Assembly (NCBI GenBank): GCA_038501785.1 | Contig: JBAMJR010000332.1 | Location: forward strand, 112,001-176,000 | DNA: 64,000 nt | Source of the DNA: Myoxocephalus aenaeus | Lineage: Eukaryota > Chordata > Actinopteri > Perciformes > Cottidae | Direction: 5' to 3' | In this document: piece after piece, positions 21,780 to 33,100 of the stretch | Position numbering within the stretch: position 1 is the stretch's first letter | How the letters are laid out: every line of letters begins with the position of its first letter | The notes under the pieces: generated by a model | Told to the model about the DNA's origin: nothing | Seen by the model: only the letters and a program-made list of their open reading frames with translations | Databases searched by the model: none | Translations under genes and position numbers: made by a program

Positions 21780-23050
21780 GGCCCTATTTCTCGTACCTGG
21801 CTTACTGAGTTAGCGGGCTAATTGTCAGGATAAGATGACGTAGGTCAGGCTTATTCAGTTTCTCGAAGCAAGCTTAGATAAATCACCATAGCAACACAGC
21901 CAAAAATGTAAACCTGCTCCCGGGCAGGCTAACTGAAATTCACTGGATAAGCTGGCCACTCCCACCGGACAAAAAGGCAGCTCACTTCCTCATTGATGAA
22001 GGAGCGATATTAGTTATATTAGTTTTATTGGGAGAGAGTTCTTTGAGATCGCCAAGATCCGTCCTCACATCCTCATGACTTCCTGTACGCGGCGCTATAG
22101 ATTCTGCCGTCAAGGAATCATTTATTTACGAGAGCTTCTCGAGCCGCGGACACTGATCACCACAGGAGCAGCCGATCGCCCGTCTCACAGACAGAGACTC
22201 TCACCCGCTGCATGCCGCGCTGTTCTTAAGTTTATTTAGCGCTTAAGAAACTTATGGATGTGTTGAAAGCACTCATAATTATATGACAGTGTTATTAGTA
22301 CACCATTCATATCATTATTGTAGAACATGATTAAGGTGGACTCATGATAAGAATACAGAGAATCACACACTGCTTCAATTGATTGAATTTCTGATTATGA
22401 ATAATACATATATACTGATCCGCCCATACACATATTCAAACTCCTAGTTATATAGAAATATACATATACATGTATATACATATAGTACATGATTCATACG
22501 CGCATACAGTACATATATCCTCATAAGTATATATTTATTCGTAAATATAATCTGATTGATCTGGGTGATGAAGCACTTAAAATTTGCGGATACATTTTCC
22601 CAACACATTTAACTTGTCTGATATATTTGCGGCGCTTATGTCTCGCAGCGGGGGCGGAGTTAAGCTGCGTTCACGGCAACAATGTTACAAAAACGTTGGA
22701 ATATTCACAACGCGTTTGCTGTGAATGATTAAGGTATTGACTTCCTCATATGTCTTCATGATCATCTCCTGCTTCTCATCGGAGAAATAAAAAGAGGTTC
22801 CTCTGAGTTTATTTGGCATTGTACTGTTAGAAGATCGTGGTGTCAGTGCTCCATTATTATCCCTTCTGAAGAGGAGCGGGCACGCGCATTTATCCAGAGG
22901 ATTGACGTCTGGCTAGAATTAACGAGACCGTTTCAGCGCGGATCAGCCGTGAAGAAACCCAGATAGCCTGATGTCAATCATCTCGCTAATTTAAGCTGGA
23001 GATTAGGACATTTGCCTGACTTTGTTTAGCCAGGTACGAAAAATAGGGCC
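21780..23050. mobile_element. PIF/Harbinger element, non-autonomous, both ends present
   Basis: The ends are GGCCCTATTTCTCGTACCTGG and its near reverse complement CCAGGTACGAAAAATAGGGCC. They are flanked by a CAG duplication (21,777-21,779 and 23,051-23,053). Copy A at about 12,955 is the uninterrupted target (GAGTGCAGATGTGTGAGTC), which proves the insertion. A degraded transposase N-terminal part is read on the plus strand at about 22,030-22,260 (RQGIIYLRELLEP). The TTAA at 22,252-22,255 is the site at which the related copy near 8 kb received a piggyBac element. Confidence 0.82.
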
Positions 23051-23632
23051 CAGATGTGTGAGTCATCAGGTTGTATCAGTATCAGTGGCTGCAGTGAGCT
23101 GCTTTCCTCTACACATCTCTTTAAAAAGGCTCTCAGTTCATGCTCAATGCTGAGCTGAGGTCTGTTTTCTGTTTTGAGAGGAGACACCAGAAAAGACGAC
23201 CTCCCGGTGAGGTCTCAGGGTGAGGTCTCTTTCTGAAGATAGATATTGTGTATGAATCATAATCAGTTCATTATCTGAACCGCTTATCCTCATTTAAATT
23301 ATACTTTGGTTAAATCCATGAATCCACTTTATGTCATTCACAAGGGGGGTTACTTCAAATAATATCATTAAGAAGTATTCTTATACTGCTGGGAAGTATT
23401 GAAAAAATGTGATATAGTAAATAATCTTACGCTGTTTCCTCCCGACTGGTTTTTAATCATATTTCCATATTTTGGCCGGTATGATCATGGCATTAAAGTA
23501 CGTTGTGTTGTCTTAAAAAGGTTTAAAAAAAACCTGACATGTGACCTAAAGAAAACCTGTATGATCAACTGCAGTTTACTGTTTTTTATTAAAATATTAA
23601 ATATATTATAATACAAAGCTGTTTTTTTTTTT
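23051..23632. repeat. Low-copy dispersed repeat, copy B right part
   Basis: It matches 12,955-13,631 and 28,118-28,470, ending near TTTATTAAAATATTAAATAT. Confidence 0.75.
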
Positions 23633-23901
23633 ATATTGATATTGAAGGAAAAATTACCAGTGTATATTTATAATTCATAAAATATTGTAATTTAGTAATT
23701 AATGATCTTAAATCATGACACGTTCATATTTTAAATTTATGAAATGGTTTCATTCATGTGATTCGTTTAAAAATGTTGGACAACAGTTACATTCTCTAAG
23801 CATATCTGTAAAGGGCAAGCAAGTTGCAAGTTTCCCAGAGTAAGATTTGAAGTAATGTCACCAAGACATGTTTTGTGTAGTGTGTCAGTATGTTTTACTC
23901 A

Positions 23902-24640
23902 CTTGAGCTTCAGAAGAGGGCAGGCCACCTTTCTTTCTGCGATGGGAGGTGCTAACGTCACAATCTCTTCACGTCGGAGTGGAAAGGTGCGCTGCATGTG
24001 CTGATGGACGAGAACCATGTCTCTGTCAGTTGGCGTCTTCTTGAACTCCTCCAGCATCTCCATCCTTCTGGTCTCCAGGGTGTCCTTGTTCTCACTACAG
24101 GGATAGTTAGGGAGGAACTGGACTTCCCCTCTTCTGGGTCGTTTAATGTTGGCCCGGGGTGGTACACCCTCTTACAGTTTCCTGAAACTGGAATGAAATG
24201 TTCTCTGCATTTGTGAGAGTTATATGTTGAGTAGATATTTGATTTAAACCTGCAGTCACTAAATGGACATGGAACAGTTTGCTTCATTTTTAAATGTCCC
24301 CTTAGATGAAGAAACATGTCCCTCTCAACAAATGGCTGCTTGAAATCACACAGAGGGCAATGAAATGCCAAATTTTCAGCCACACCATGTAAGTCACTGC
24401 CTGCTACACTTCTCTCACTAACATTAGGCCTGTGTACTCTTGATATGTGTATCTTGAGTGAATTACAACTGCTAAAAGTGCATATGCAGTTGTAATACAA
24501 ACAAACATGGTAAGGGAGAAACAGTAGAATACTGGCCATGTTGGAGTCTAATGTCTCAAAAAACAGACTTTGATGGGACTAGAAAAAGTACATAACTTAC
24601 ATTTCCACATGACCTGGGTCCAGGAGCTCAGACACAACTG
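23902..24640 (-). pseudogene. C2H2-like zinc-finger gene remnant
   Basis: On the minus strand a 193-codon frame (24,539-23,958) contains several Cys/His pairs: CTFSSCNSLKIHISRVH, FHCPLCDFKQPFVERDMFLH and CPFSDCRFKSNIYSTYNSH. This looks like a family of uncharacterised multi-copy fish proteins with finger-like N-termini. From about 24,092 a second frame carries a plausible continuation (MEMLEEFKKT ... MQRTFPLRREEIV) up to a GTGAGT donor near 23,902. Upstream, MWKCKLCTFSSPIKVCFLRH then a stop (about 24,608-24,548) seems to be its first finger. The two frame changes and the stop indicate a pseudogene, though a short intron ending CCCTAACTATCCCTGTAG (24,093) could explain one of them. Its phase does not fit the donor I tried. 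Function unknown. Confidence 0.5.
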
Positions 24641-24751
24641 AAATGAAAATAACCCGGTCAATTTATTAAAGTTAGGCTTTAAAGAAAGAAGAAACACGTG
24701 GCTAACATAAGGCAGTAACGTTAGTTTGGTATAGTTGTGTATTAGCTGTTT

Positions 24752-25109
24752 AAGCAACAAATATGTTGAATGCCTTGAATTAAATCAACCATTTGATATC
24801 ATTATTATATTAAAATCTCAATCCCATTGTCCTAACTGTGCAAGTGGTGAAAACTTCAAGTGAATGAAACAGACTGAACGATATCACCACGTGTAGCCCA
24901 GCACAAGTTCATGCTAACGTTAACCATGTTAAGCAACAAATGTGTTGAATGCCTTAAATTAAATCAACCGTTTGATATCATTGTTATATTAAAATCTCAA
25001 TCCCATTGTCCTAACTGCGTAAGTGGTGAAAATTGCATGTGAATAAAACAAACTGAAGATATCACCACGTATAGCCCAGCACAATCATGCTAACGTTAAC
25101 CATGTTAAC
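24752..25109. repeat. Tandem duplication, 2 x 179 bp
   Basis: Unit 1 starts at 24,752 and unit 2 at 24,931. Both begin AAGCAACAAAT and end CATGCTAACGTTAACCATGTT. They differ by scattered substitutions and short indels, so the duplication is not recent. Confidence 0.85.
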
Positions 25110-25167
25110 TTTAGCTCTGATTGTGCTAATGTTAACATGTTAACAAGCTCTGAGCTCTCTCCACACA

Positions 25168-25420
25168 GGTTGCTAGAGCCCACCAGGTGCCAGCTGATGG
25201 GGATGTGCCATCAGTCGAGCCAGGAGACTGGGTAAGATTAAAAGTTCACAAAAGAAAGTGGATTTAGCCCAGGTGGATTGGGCCGTTTGAGGTCATTGCA
25301 AAGACCTCACACGCCCCTTCCAGGTGAGAGGCCACACCAAAACCAAGAGGCACTTTTTGACATATTGTCAACCGGCAAATCCGCTGGCTAAAACATTACA
25401 ACAAACCTCTGAAGATTTGG
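25168..25420 (+). pseudogene. Endogenous retrovirus integrase C-terminal fragment
   Basis: The plus strand reads a PGDWV motif, a basic stretch, and a PRW..GPFEV motif, which is the pattern at the C-terminus of gamma/epsilon-type retroviral integrases. A TAG at 25,265-25,267 and further stops interrupt it. No other retroviral gene is nearby. It is an old, inactive scrap of a germline provirus. Confidence 0.6.
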
Positions 25421-26146
25421 CTAATAAGGAAGACAATTCTCAGTAAATAAAGACCCAGAGAGGCACAGAATTAAGATAGAGGGGATTTGACGAGTAATCA
25501 GGACTTCATTGGACGACAGAAGCGCAAATAATAGGAAATTCCTCCCGGGGTGAGAAGCTGTTCCTCAGACGAAGTTCAAGATTGCCCGTCCAATCCTGGC
25601 ATTAGAAAAATAATTCCACCCAGTGAGAATTGTGTGCCATAAGAAGTTATTTTTACATATTCATATGAACGTAAAGACAAAAATGACAAAGAACTGTGAA
25701 AATGAAAGAGCAACTTACCTGTAATAACATGTGAATTTTTCTGAGTCAGATATCTCAACCACAGCCACAGCCCGATCCAGAAACCTCTCTGTCCTCCCCA
25801 TCCTTCCTCCTCGGCCACAATCAAATGTGTGCAGCGCACCTCCCTCCTCCACCCACCTCCATCATGCTCCTGCCCGTGCCTGATGAGCCCTGCACACACC
25901 AGAACAGGTAATATGTGTGAAATATCTTATGATCTTAATGATCTCAGGGTTGATAAGTTTCAATAATTCAATTGTTATCTAGTTTTTTTTAAGTAAATGT
26001 CACTCCAAATGTGTTTCAGTGTAGCCTGAGTAAATATTACTATCAAAGGCTGAGTAAATGTTATGTCTACGGAAGTAATTTTTCAAGTAGATTTTACTTG
26101 AACATTTTGGATGAAAAAACTTGACAATTGTACAAATTACTTAGGA
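25421..26146. other. Non-coding, nothing recognised
   Basis: A 107-codon minus-strand frame (25,899-25,576) has no recognisable domain. I do not call a gene here. Confidence 0.4.
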
Positions 26147-26486
26147 GAGAATACTTTATTAATGTTCAGAATGCTAAATGCTGCTCCTTTAAAAAAAATA
26201 CCTAATGATTTCTGATCCCTTAATTTAAGATGCATTCCTCTCATGTGCAATAACAGATATTTGTTTGGAGAGGAGGGAGGGAACCACTCCCTCCTCCTCC
26301 ATGACGGTGATGATCTATATTTGTGTTCATCATAACTTTCACTTCGACGTTCACACAATGGAAGAAGAATGAAAATACCGCAGGACAAAAGAAGGAGGGA
26401 GGAAACCGCCCCGACAACATGCTCACAAAATGTTCCCATGCTGAAGTTGTATTGCAACAACAAACTTTTTGAAAATTGCAAACCAG
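26147..26486. repeat. Low-copy dispersed repeat, copy C left part
   Basis: Similar to 21,178-21,590 (copy B), including the CCTCCATGACGGTGATGATC block. It is cut by a Harbinger element at the CAG at 26,484-26,486. Confidence 0.75.
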
Positions 26487-26968
26487 GGGGGTATTCTTCG
26501 TACCTGGTTCAACAAAGTCGATCAAATGTCCTAATCTCCATCTTGAATTAACAAGATGATTGACGTCAGGCTTTCCCGGTTCTTCAAAGGTTGACCCGCC
26601 CTCAAACGGTCTCGTTCATTCGAACCAGACGTCAGTCATCTGGATAAATGCGCGTGCACGCTCCTCTTCAAAAGGGGGAGGAGTCGAACACAGATTACAT
26701 TATCATCAAACGCTACAATTTTAAATAAACTCAGAGAAAGAGCGTCTCTTCTCTCGGTGGAGGAGCAGGAGATGATCATGACTACATATGATGAATTTAA
26801 GTCCATAATCATGGCAAAGTTAAATGCGTAAGTGTTGGGAAAATGTATCGGCTAATTTGAAGTGCCTCATCAGCCAAATCAATCAGATTATATTTATTTA
26901 AATGTGCCTGCTGGCGAATTAATATATACTTATGAGGATATATGTACTGTATGCGCGTATGTATCATA

Positions 26969-27118
26969 TACACTCACCTAAAGGATTATTAGGAACACCT
27001 GTTCAATTTCTCATTAATGCAATTATCTAATCAACCAATCACATGGCAGTTGCTTCAATGCATTTAGGGGTGTGGTCCTGGTCAAGACAATCTCCTGAAC
27101 TCCAAACTGAATGTCAGA
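26969..27118 (+). mobile_element. Tc1/mariner 5' end
   Basis: A TA followed by CACTCACCTAAAGGATTATT and AGGAACACC is the 5' terminus and leader of a Tc1-like fish element. It runs directly into the transposase ATG at 27,119. Confidence 0.75.
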
Positions 27119-27475
27119 ATGGGAAAGAAAGGTGATTTAAACAATTTTGAGCGTGGCATGGTTGTTGGTGCCAGACGGGCCGGTCTGAGTATTTCACAAT
27201 CTGCTCAGTTACTGGGATTTTCACGCACAACCATTTCTAGGGTTTACAAAGAATGGTGTGAAAAGGGAAAAACATCCAGTATGCGGCAGTCCTGTGGGCG
27301 AAAATGCCTCGTTGATGCTAGAGGTCAGAGGAGAATGGGCCGACTGATTCAAGCTGATAGAAGAGCAACTTTGACTGAAATAACCACTCGTTACAACCGA
27401 GGTATGCAGCAAAGCATTTGTGAAGCCACAACACGCACAACCTTGAGGCGGATGGGCTACAACAGCAGAAGACCT
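27119..27475 (+). pseudogene. Tc1 transposase, N-terminal third
   Basis: The reading frame opens MGKKGDLNNFERGMVVGARR and continues through the paired-like helix-turn-helix DNA-binding region (SISQSAQLLGFSRTTISRVY) to about residue 118 (RRMGYNSRRPV). Full Tc1 transposases are near 340 residues with a DDE catalytic core, which is absent here. From 27,476 the frame runs into about 65 bp of unrelated low-copy repeat, so the ORF's last residues are not transposase. It is truncated and inactive. Confidence 0.85.
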
Positions 27476-28114
27476 GTGTCCTCTTATGTGCAATACAGTA
27501 ACAGATATTTGGTTGGAGAGGAGGGAGGGAACCACTCCGGACCGAGAATCCAACAATATGTGTATATACATGTACAGTATGTGTAGATTACCATATATCT
27601 AGGAGTTTAAATATGTGTACAATAATGATATGTATGGTGTACTAATAACACCGTCATATAATTATGAGTGCTTTCAACACATCCATAAATTTCTGATAGT
27701 CTACATACTGTGAGACGGGCAATCGGCTGGCCTGTGGTGATCAATGTACGGCTCGAGAAGCTCTCGTAAATAAATGATTCCTTGTCGGCAGAATCGATCG
27801 CGCTCGTACAGGAAGTCATCCTGATGTGAGAACGGATCTTGGCGATCTGGAAGAACTCTCTCCCTATAAAACTAATATAACTAATATCGCTCCTTCATCA
27901 ATGAGGAAGGGAGCTGCCTTTTTTGTCCGGTGGGAGTGGCCAGCTTATCCAGTGAATTTCAGTTAGCCTGCTCTGGATCAGGTTAAGGGATTTCGATGTG
28001 TCGCTATGGTGATTTTTCTAAAATTGCTTCGAAGAACCAAAAAGCCTGACCTACGTCATCTTATCCTGAAAATGATCCGGCTAACTCAGTAAACCAGCTA
28101 CGAAGAATAGGGCC

Positions 28115-28640
28115 CAGTTCATTATCCAAACCGCTTATCCTCATTTAAATTATACTTTGGTTAAATCAATGAATCCACTTTATGTCATTCACAAGGGGGG
28201 TTACTTCAAATAATATCATTAAGAAGTATTCTTATACTGCTGGGAAGTACCGAAAAAGTGTGATATAGTAAATAATCTTACGCTGTTTCCTCCCGACTGG
28301 ATTTTAATCATATTTCCATATTTTGGCCAGTATGATCATTACATCATGGCATTAAAGTACGCTGTGTCATCTTAAAAAGGTTTAAAAAAGCCAACATGTG
28401 ACCTAAAGAAAACCTGTATGATCAACTGCAGTTTACTGGTTTTTATTAAAATATTAAATATATTATGATACAAAGCTGTTTTTTCTATTGATATTGAAGG
28501 AAAAATTACCAGTGTATATTTAAAATTCATCAAATATTCATTGTGGTTATTTCTCTGGTGTTTCTTACGGCTCATTACTGTCATAGTCTCCATGTTCAAG
28601 TCGTTGTGCTGTCCTGTGGAATGCAAACGCTCTCAGGATG
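28115..28640. repeat. Low-copy dispersed repeat, copy C right part
   Basis: Matches 13,290-13,631 and 23,270-23,632. The last part (28,590-28,680) matches 20,385-20,480 in reverse. Confidence 0.75.
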
Positions 28641-29267
28641 AAGAAGGGCGTGAGCTCTGGTTTTGAGCCACGGAGCCAACAGGTTGACAGCTGCTATTCA
28701 GAATATGATAATTTGTTACTATTTATATTGTTTTCTATCTCTGAGTCATGTCAGAGCCTTCGCTGTTCTTCAGTAAAAAGGCCTTAAAGGTGTGGACGTC
28801 TCAGAAGGGAAGAGGTTTGCCACATGACACATGTGACCTGTGAGTTACTCTGACATCGTTTAGAACATTGAAGCAGAAAGAGAGCGGATTTATAACTTTT
28901 CATCTTCTATCTTATCATTTGGGGTAAGTACATTCCTAAACCTATTGCTAACGCTGTCGGGACATCGGTCCATTCGAGCTTCACCTGCACACCTGAGCAC
29001 CTGCAGTCGTCAGCTGATTCTTGTATGAGGTCAATATCAGCAAAAGCTTCAATAAACGTTATTAAATACATGTTAAGTCTAGCCGAGTATCTAGATCCAG
29101 TTTGCGTTAATTTAATTAATTATATCGCTAACAATCATAATTATACAAGCTGAGGAGTACTGAAAAAATGTGAGATAATAAATTATTATAAATTATTGTT
29201 TTGTACATTGATTTTACATTCATATATATATAAAAATTTATATATACATTTACTTCAATAACCTATA

Positions 29268-29323
<56 letters not shown>

Positions 29324-29902
29324 TGTAAAATTATTTTCCATGTATTTCTTAATGCTCTACGACACAAGAAATCAATATTTATCATATTTATTTATAAATA
29401 TATATGGTGGGAATCATATAATCATGAAGCTTCAATTCTGATTATTAAACAATTATCGATCCATCTTGATGCATCAAAATGTTTCTTCACATTCTACATT
29501 TTTTCTCAATGTGACTATTTTCTACTTTTGAAACAGCATGATTAATAATTACAAAAATTATGAATATTCTTCCTTTAACTTTTATTAATTGTCCGTTCAA
29601 GTACTCTGCTTTTTGAGGTACTGCAACAAGGTACACATGTACTTTCCAGCTCTAACGTAGATGAGATCTTAAAAGACAAATAGAAGACATTTTTGGGTGA
29701 GGTGTGAAGGATCAGGAGGAATTCTTCAGACAGGGTTCAGTTTAAAACATCTGTTAAAAGTTCAACACAAAGGGAACGATACATACAGAAAAAGTTGATT
29801 GCTGCAAATATTGTTTTATCTATTAAAAAGTGATTAATGTAGCACAAAAAGTTTTGACATAATGTGTCTCTCAAAAAGTTTCTGTATTGTTTGATTTTAT
29901 AG
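28641..29902 (+). other. Upstream region of the mucin-like gene; possible 5' UTR intron
   Basis: A donor-like GGG|GTAAGT at 28,924 and an acceptor-like TTTGATTTTATAG ending at 29,902 could bound a 5' UTR intron. The coding exon would then start at 29,903. A TTTATAA box lies at about 28,890. This is weak, sequence-only evidence. An (AT)n at 29,272-29,320 is flanked by inverted ATTTTACATTC arms (29,209 and 29,321). Confidence 0.3.
29272..29320. repeat. (AT)n microsatellite
   Basis: About 24 AT units, with ATTTTACATTCATATAT on the left and its reverse complement on the right, so the whole could form a cruciform. Confidence 0.95.
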
Positions 29903-29919
29903 ATTCAGAAAAAGACGAG

Positions 29920-29962
29920 ATGGAAGTCGGAAAGAGAGCATGGATTGTTCTGATTCTGATAA
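29920..29962 (+). CDS. Mucin-like protein, signal-peptide exon
   Basis: The ATG at 29,920 sits in a good initiation context (GACGAGATGG). It opens a 14-codon stretch MEVGKRAWIVLILI: a basic n-region followed by a hydrophobic core, as in a secretory signal peptide. One further base precedes a consensus donor, A|GTAAGT, at 29,963, so the intron is phase 1. Joining to the acceptor at 30,105 makes codon 15 ATG (Met) and gives MAHTTTRTTAAP, entering exactly the Thr/Ala/Pro frame of the giant exon. A short signal exon before a long Pro/Thr/Ser exon is a common mucin layout. The coding exon may begin at 29,903. The model is inferred and lacks transcript support. Confidence 0.65.
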
Positions 29963-30105
29963 GTAAGTTGTTTGATGTTGAATCAAATTCTTTTGAAGGT
30001 TCTTAAAAAAATACTGTGAAAAGTTCTAGTGACAACGAACAATAAAGTTAAGGTGTAGTTCTTGCCGACATCTCATCCAATCTTTCTTATAAAAACTCTT
30101 ATTAG
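29963..30105 (+). other. Phase-1 intron, 143 bp
   Basis: It starts GTAAGT and ends TCTTTCTTATAAAAACTCTTATTAG. The pyrimidine tract is modest. Its removal keeps the signal-peptide frame open into the repeat array, which supports it. Confidence 0.6.
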
Positions 30106-33100
30106 TGGCACATACAACAACAAGAACAACTGCCGCCCCAACAACAACAACTGCGGCCCCAACAACGACAACTGCGGCCCCAACAACAACAACTGCGGCC
30201 CCAACAACAACAGTTGCCCCAACAACAACAACTGCAGCACCAACAACAACAACAGCTGCCCCAACAACAACAACTGCGGCCCCAACAACAACAACTGCGG
30301 CCCCAACAACGACAACTGTGGCCCCCACAACAACAACTGCGGCACCAACAACGACAACTGCGGCCCCAACAACAACAACTGCGGCCCCAACAACAACAGT
30401 TGCCCCAACAACAACAACTGCTGCCCCCACAACAACAACTGCGGCCCCAACAACAACAACTGCGGCCCCAACAACGACAACTGCGGCACCAACAACAACA
30501 ACTGCGGCCCCCACGACAACAACTGCGGCCCCAACAACGACAACTGCGGCACCAACAACAACAGTTGCCCCAACAACAACAACTGCGGCACCAACAACAA
30601 CAACAGCTGCCCCAACAACAACAACTGCGGCCCCAACAACAACAACAACTGCTGCCCCAACAACAACAACTGCGGCCCCAACAACGACAACTGCTGCCCC
30701 CACAACAACAACTGCGGCCCCAACAACGACAACTGCTGCACCAACAACAACAACTGCTGCCCCAACAACGACAACTGCTGCACCAACAACAACAACTGCT
30801 GCCCCAACAACAACAACTGCGGCCCCAACAACGACAACTGCGGCCCCAACAACAACAACTGCGGCCCCAACAACGACAACTGCGGCCCCCACAACAACAA
30901 CTGCGGCACCAACAACAACAACTGTTGCCCCAACAACGACAACTGCTGCCCCAACAACGACAACTGCTGCCCCCACAACAACAACTGCGGCCCCAACAAC
31001 AACAACTGCGGCCCCAACAACAACAACTGCTGCACCAACAACAACAACTGCTGCCCCAACAACAACAACTGCGGCCCCAACAACGACAACTGCTGCACCA
31101 ACAACAACAACTGCTACCCCAACAACAACAACTGCGGCCCCAACAACAACAACTGCGGCCCCAACAACAACAGTTGCCCCAACAACAACAACTGCAGCAC
31201 CAACAACAACAACAGCTGCCCCAACAACAACAACTGCGGCCCCAACAACAACAACTGCGGCCCCAACAACAACAGTTGCCCCAACAACAACAACTGCAGC
31301 ACCAACAACAACAACAGCTGCCCCAACAACAACAACTGCGGCCCCAACAACAACAACTGCGGCCCCAACAACGACAACTGCGGCCCCAACAACAACAACT
31401 GCGGCCCCAACAACGACAACTGCCGCCCCAACAACAACAACTGCGGCCCCAACAACGACAACTGCGGCCCCAACAACAACAACTGCGGCCCCAACAACAA
31501 CAGTTGCCCCAACAACAACAACTGCAGCACCAACAACAACAACAGCTGCCCCAACAACAACAACTGCGGCCCCAACAACTACAACTGCGGCCCCAACAAC
31601 GACAACTGTGGCCCCCACAACGACAACTGCGGCACCAACAACGACAACTGCGGCCCCAACAACAACAACTGCGGCCCCAACAACAACAGTTGCCCCAACA
31701 ACAACAACTGCTGCCCCCACAACAACAACTGCGGCCCCAACAACAACAACTGCGGCCCCAACAACGACAACTGCGGCACCAACAACAACAACTGCGGCCC
31801 CCACGACAACAACTGCGGCCCCAACAACGACAACTGCGGCACCAACAACAACAGTTGCCCCAACAACAACAACTGCGGCACCAACAACAACAACAGCTGC
31901 CCCAACAACAACAACTGCGGCCCCAACAACAACAACTGCTGCCCCAACAACAACAACTGCGGCCCCAACAACGACAACTGCTGCCCCCACAACAACAACT
32001 GCGGCCCCAACAACGACAACTGCTGCACCAACAACAACAACTGCTGCCCCAACAACGACAACTGCTGCACCAACAACAACAACTGCTGCCCCAACAACAA
32101 CAACTGCGGCCCCAACAACGACAACTGCGGCCCCAACAACAACAACTGCGGCCCCAACAACGACAACTGCGGCCCCCACAACAACAACTGCGGCACCAAC
32201 AACAACAACTGTTGCCCCAACAACGACAACTGCTGCCCCAACAACGACAACTGCTGCCCCCACAACAACAACTGCGGCCCCAACAACAACAACTGCGGCC
32301 CCAACAACAACAACTGCTGCACCAACAACAACAACTGCTGCCCCAACAACAACAACTGCGGCCCCAACAACGACAACTGCGGCCCCAACAACGACAGCTG
32401 CTGCACCAACAACAACAACTGCTGCCCCAACAACAACAACTGCGGCCCCAACAACAACAACTGCGGCCCCAACAACAACAGTTGCCCCAACAACAACAAC
32501 TGCAGCACCAACAACAACAACAGCTGCCCCAACAACAACAACTGCGGCCCCAACAACAACAGTTGCCCCAACAACAACAACTGCAGCACCAACAACAACA
32601 ACAGCTGCCCCAACAACAACAACTGCGGCCCCAACAACAACAACTGCGGCCCCAACAACAACAGTTGCCCCAACAACAACAACTGCAGCACCAACAACAA
32701 CAACAGCTGCCCCAACAACAACAACTGCGGCCCCAACAACAACAACTGCGGCCCCAACAACAACAGTTGCCCCAACAACAACAACTGCTGCCCCCACAAC
32801 AACAACTGCGGCCCCAACAACAACAACTGCGGCCCCAACAACGACAACTGCGGCACCAACAACAACAACTGCGGCCCCCACGACAACAACTGCGGCCCCA
32901 ACAACGACAACTGCGGCACCAACAACAACAACTGCTGCCCCAACAACAACAACTGCGGCCCCAACAACAACAACTGCGGCCCCAACAACAACAGTTGCCC
33001 CAACAACAACAACTGCAGCACCAACAACAACAACAGCTGCCCCAACAACAACAACTGCGGCCCCAACAACAACAGTTGCCCCAACAACAACAACTGCAGC

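Larger units (their letters stand above)
26487..28114. mobile_element. PIF/Harbinger element carrying a Tc1 fragment
   Basis: The ends are GGGGGTATTCTTCGTACCTGG and, at the right, CCAGCTACGAAGAATAGGGCC, each next to CAG. Orientation is opposite to the copy at 21,780-23,050. A degraded transposase N-terminal region lies on the minus strand at about 27,690-27,830. A Tc1 segment and a piece of the low-copy repeat sit in its middle (26,969-27,540). Confidence 0.75.
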
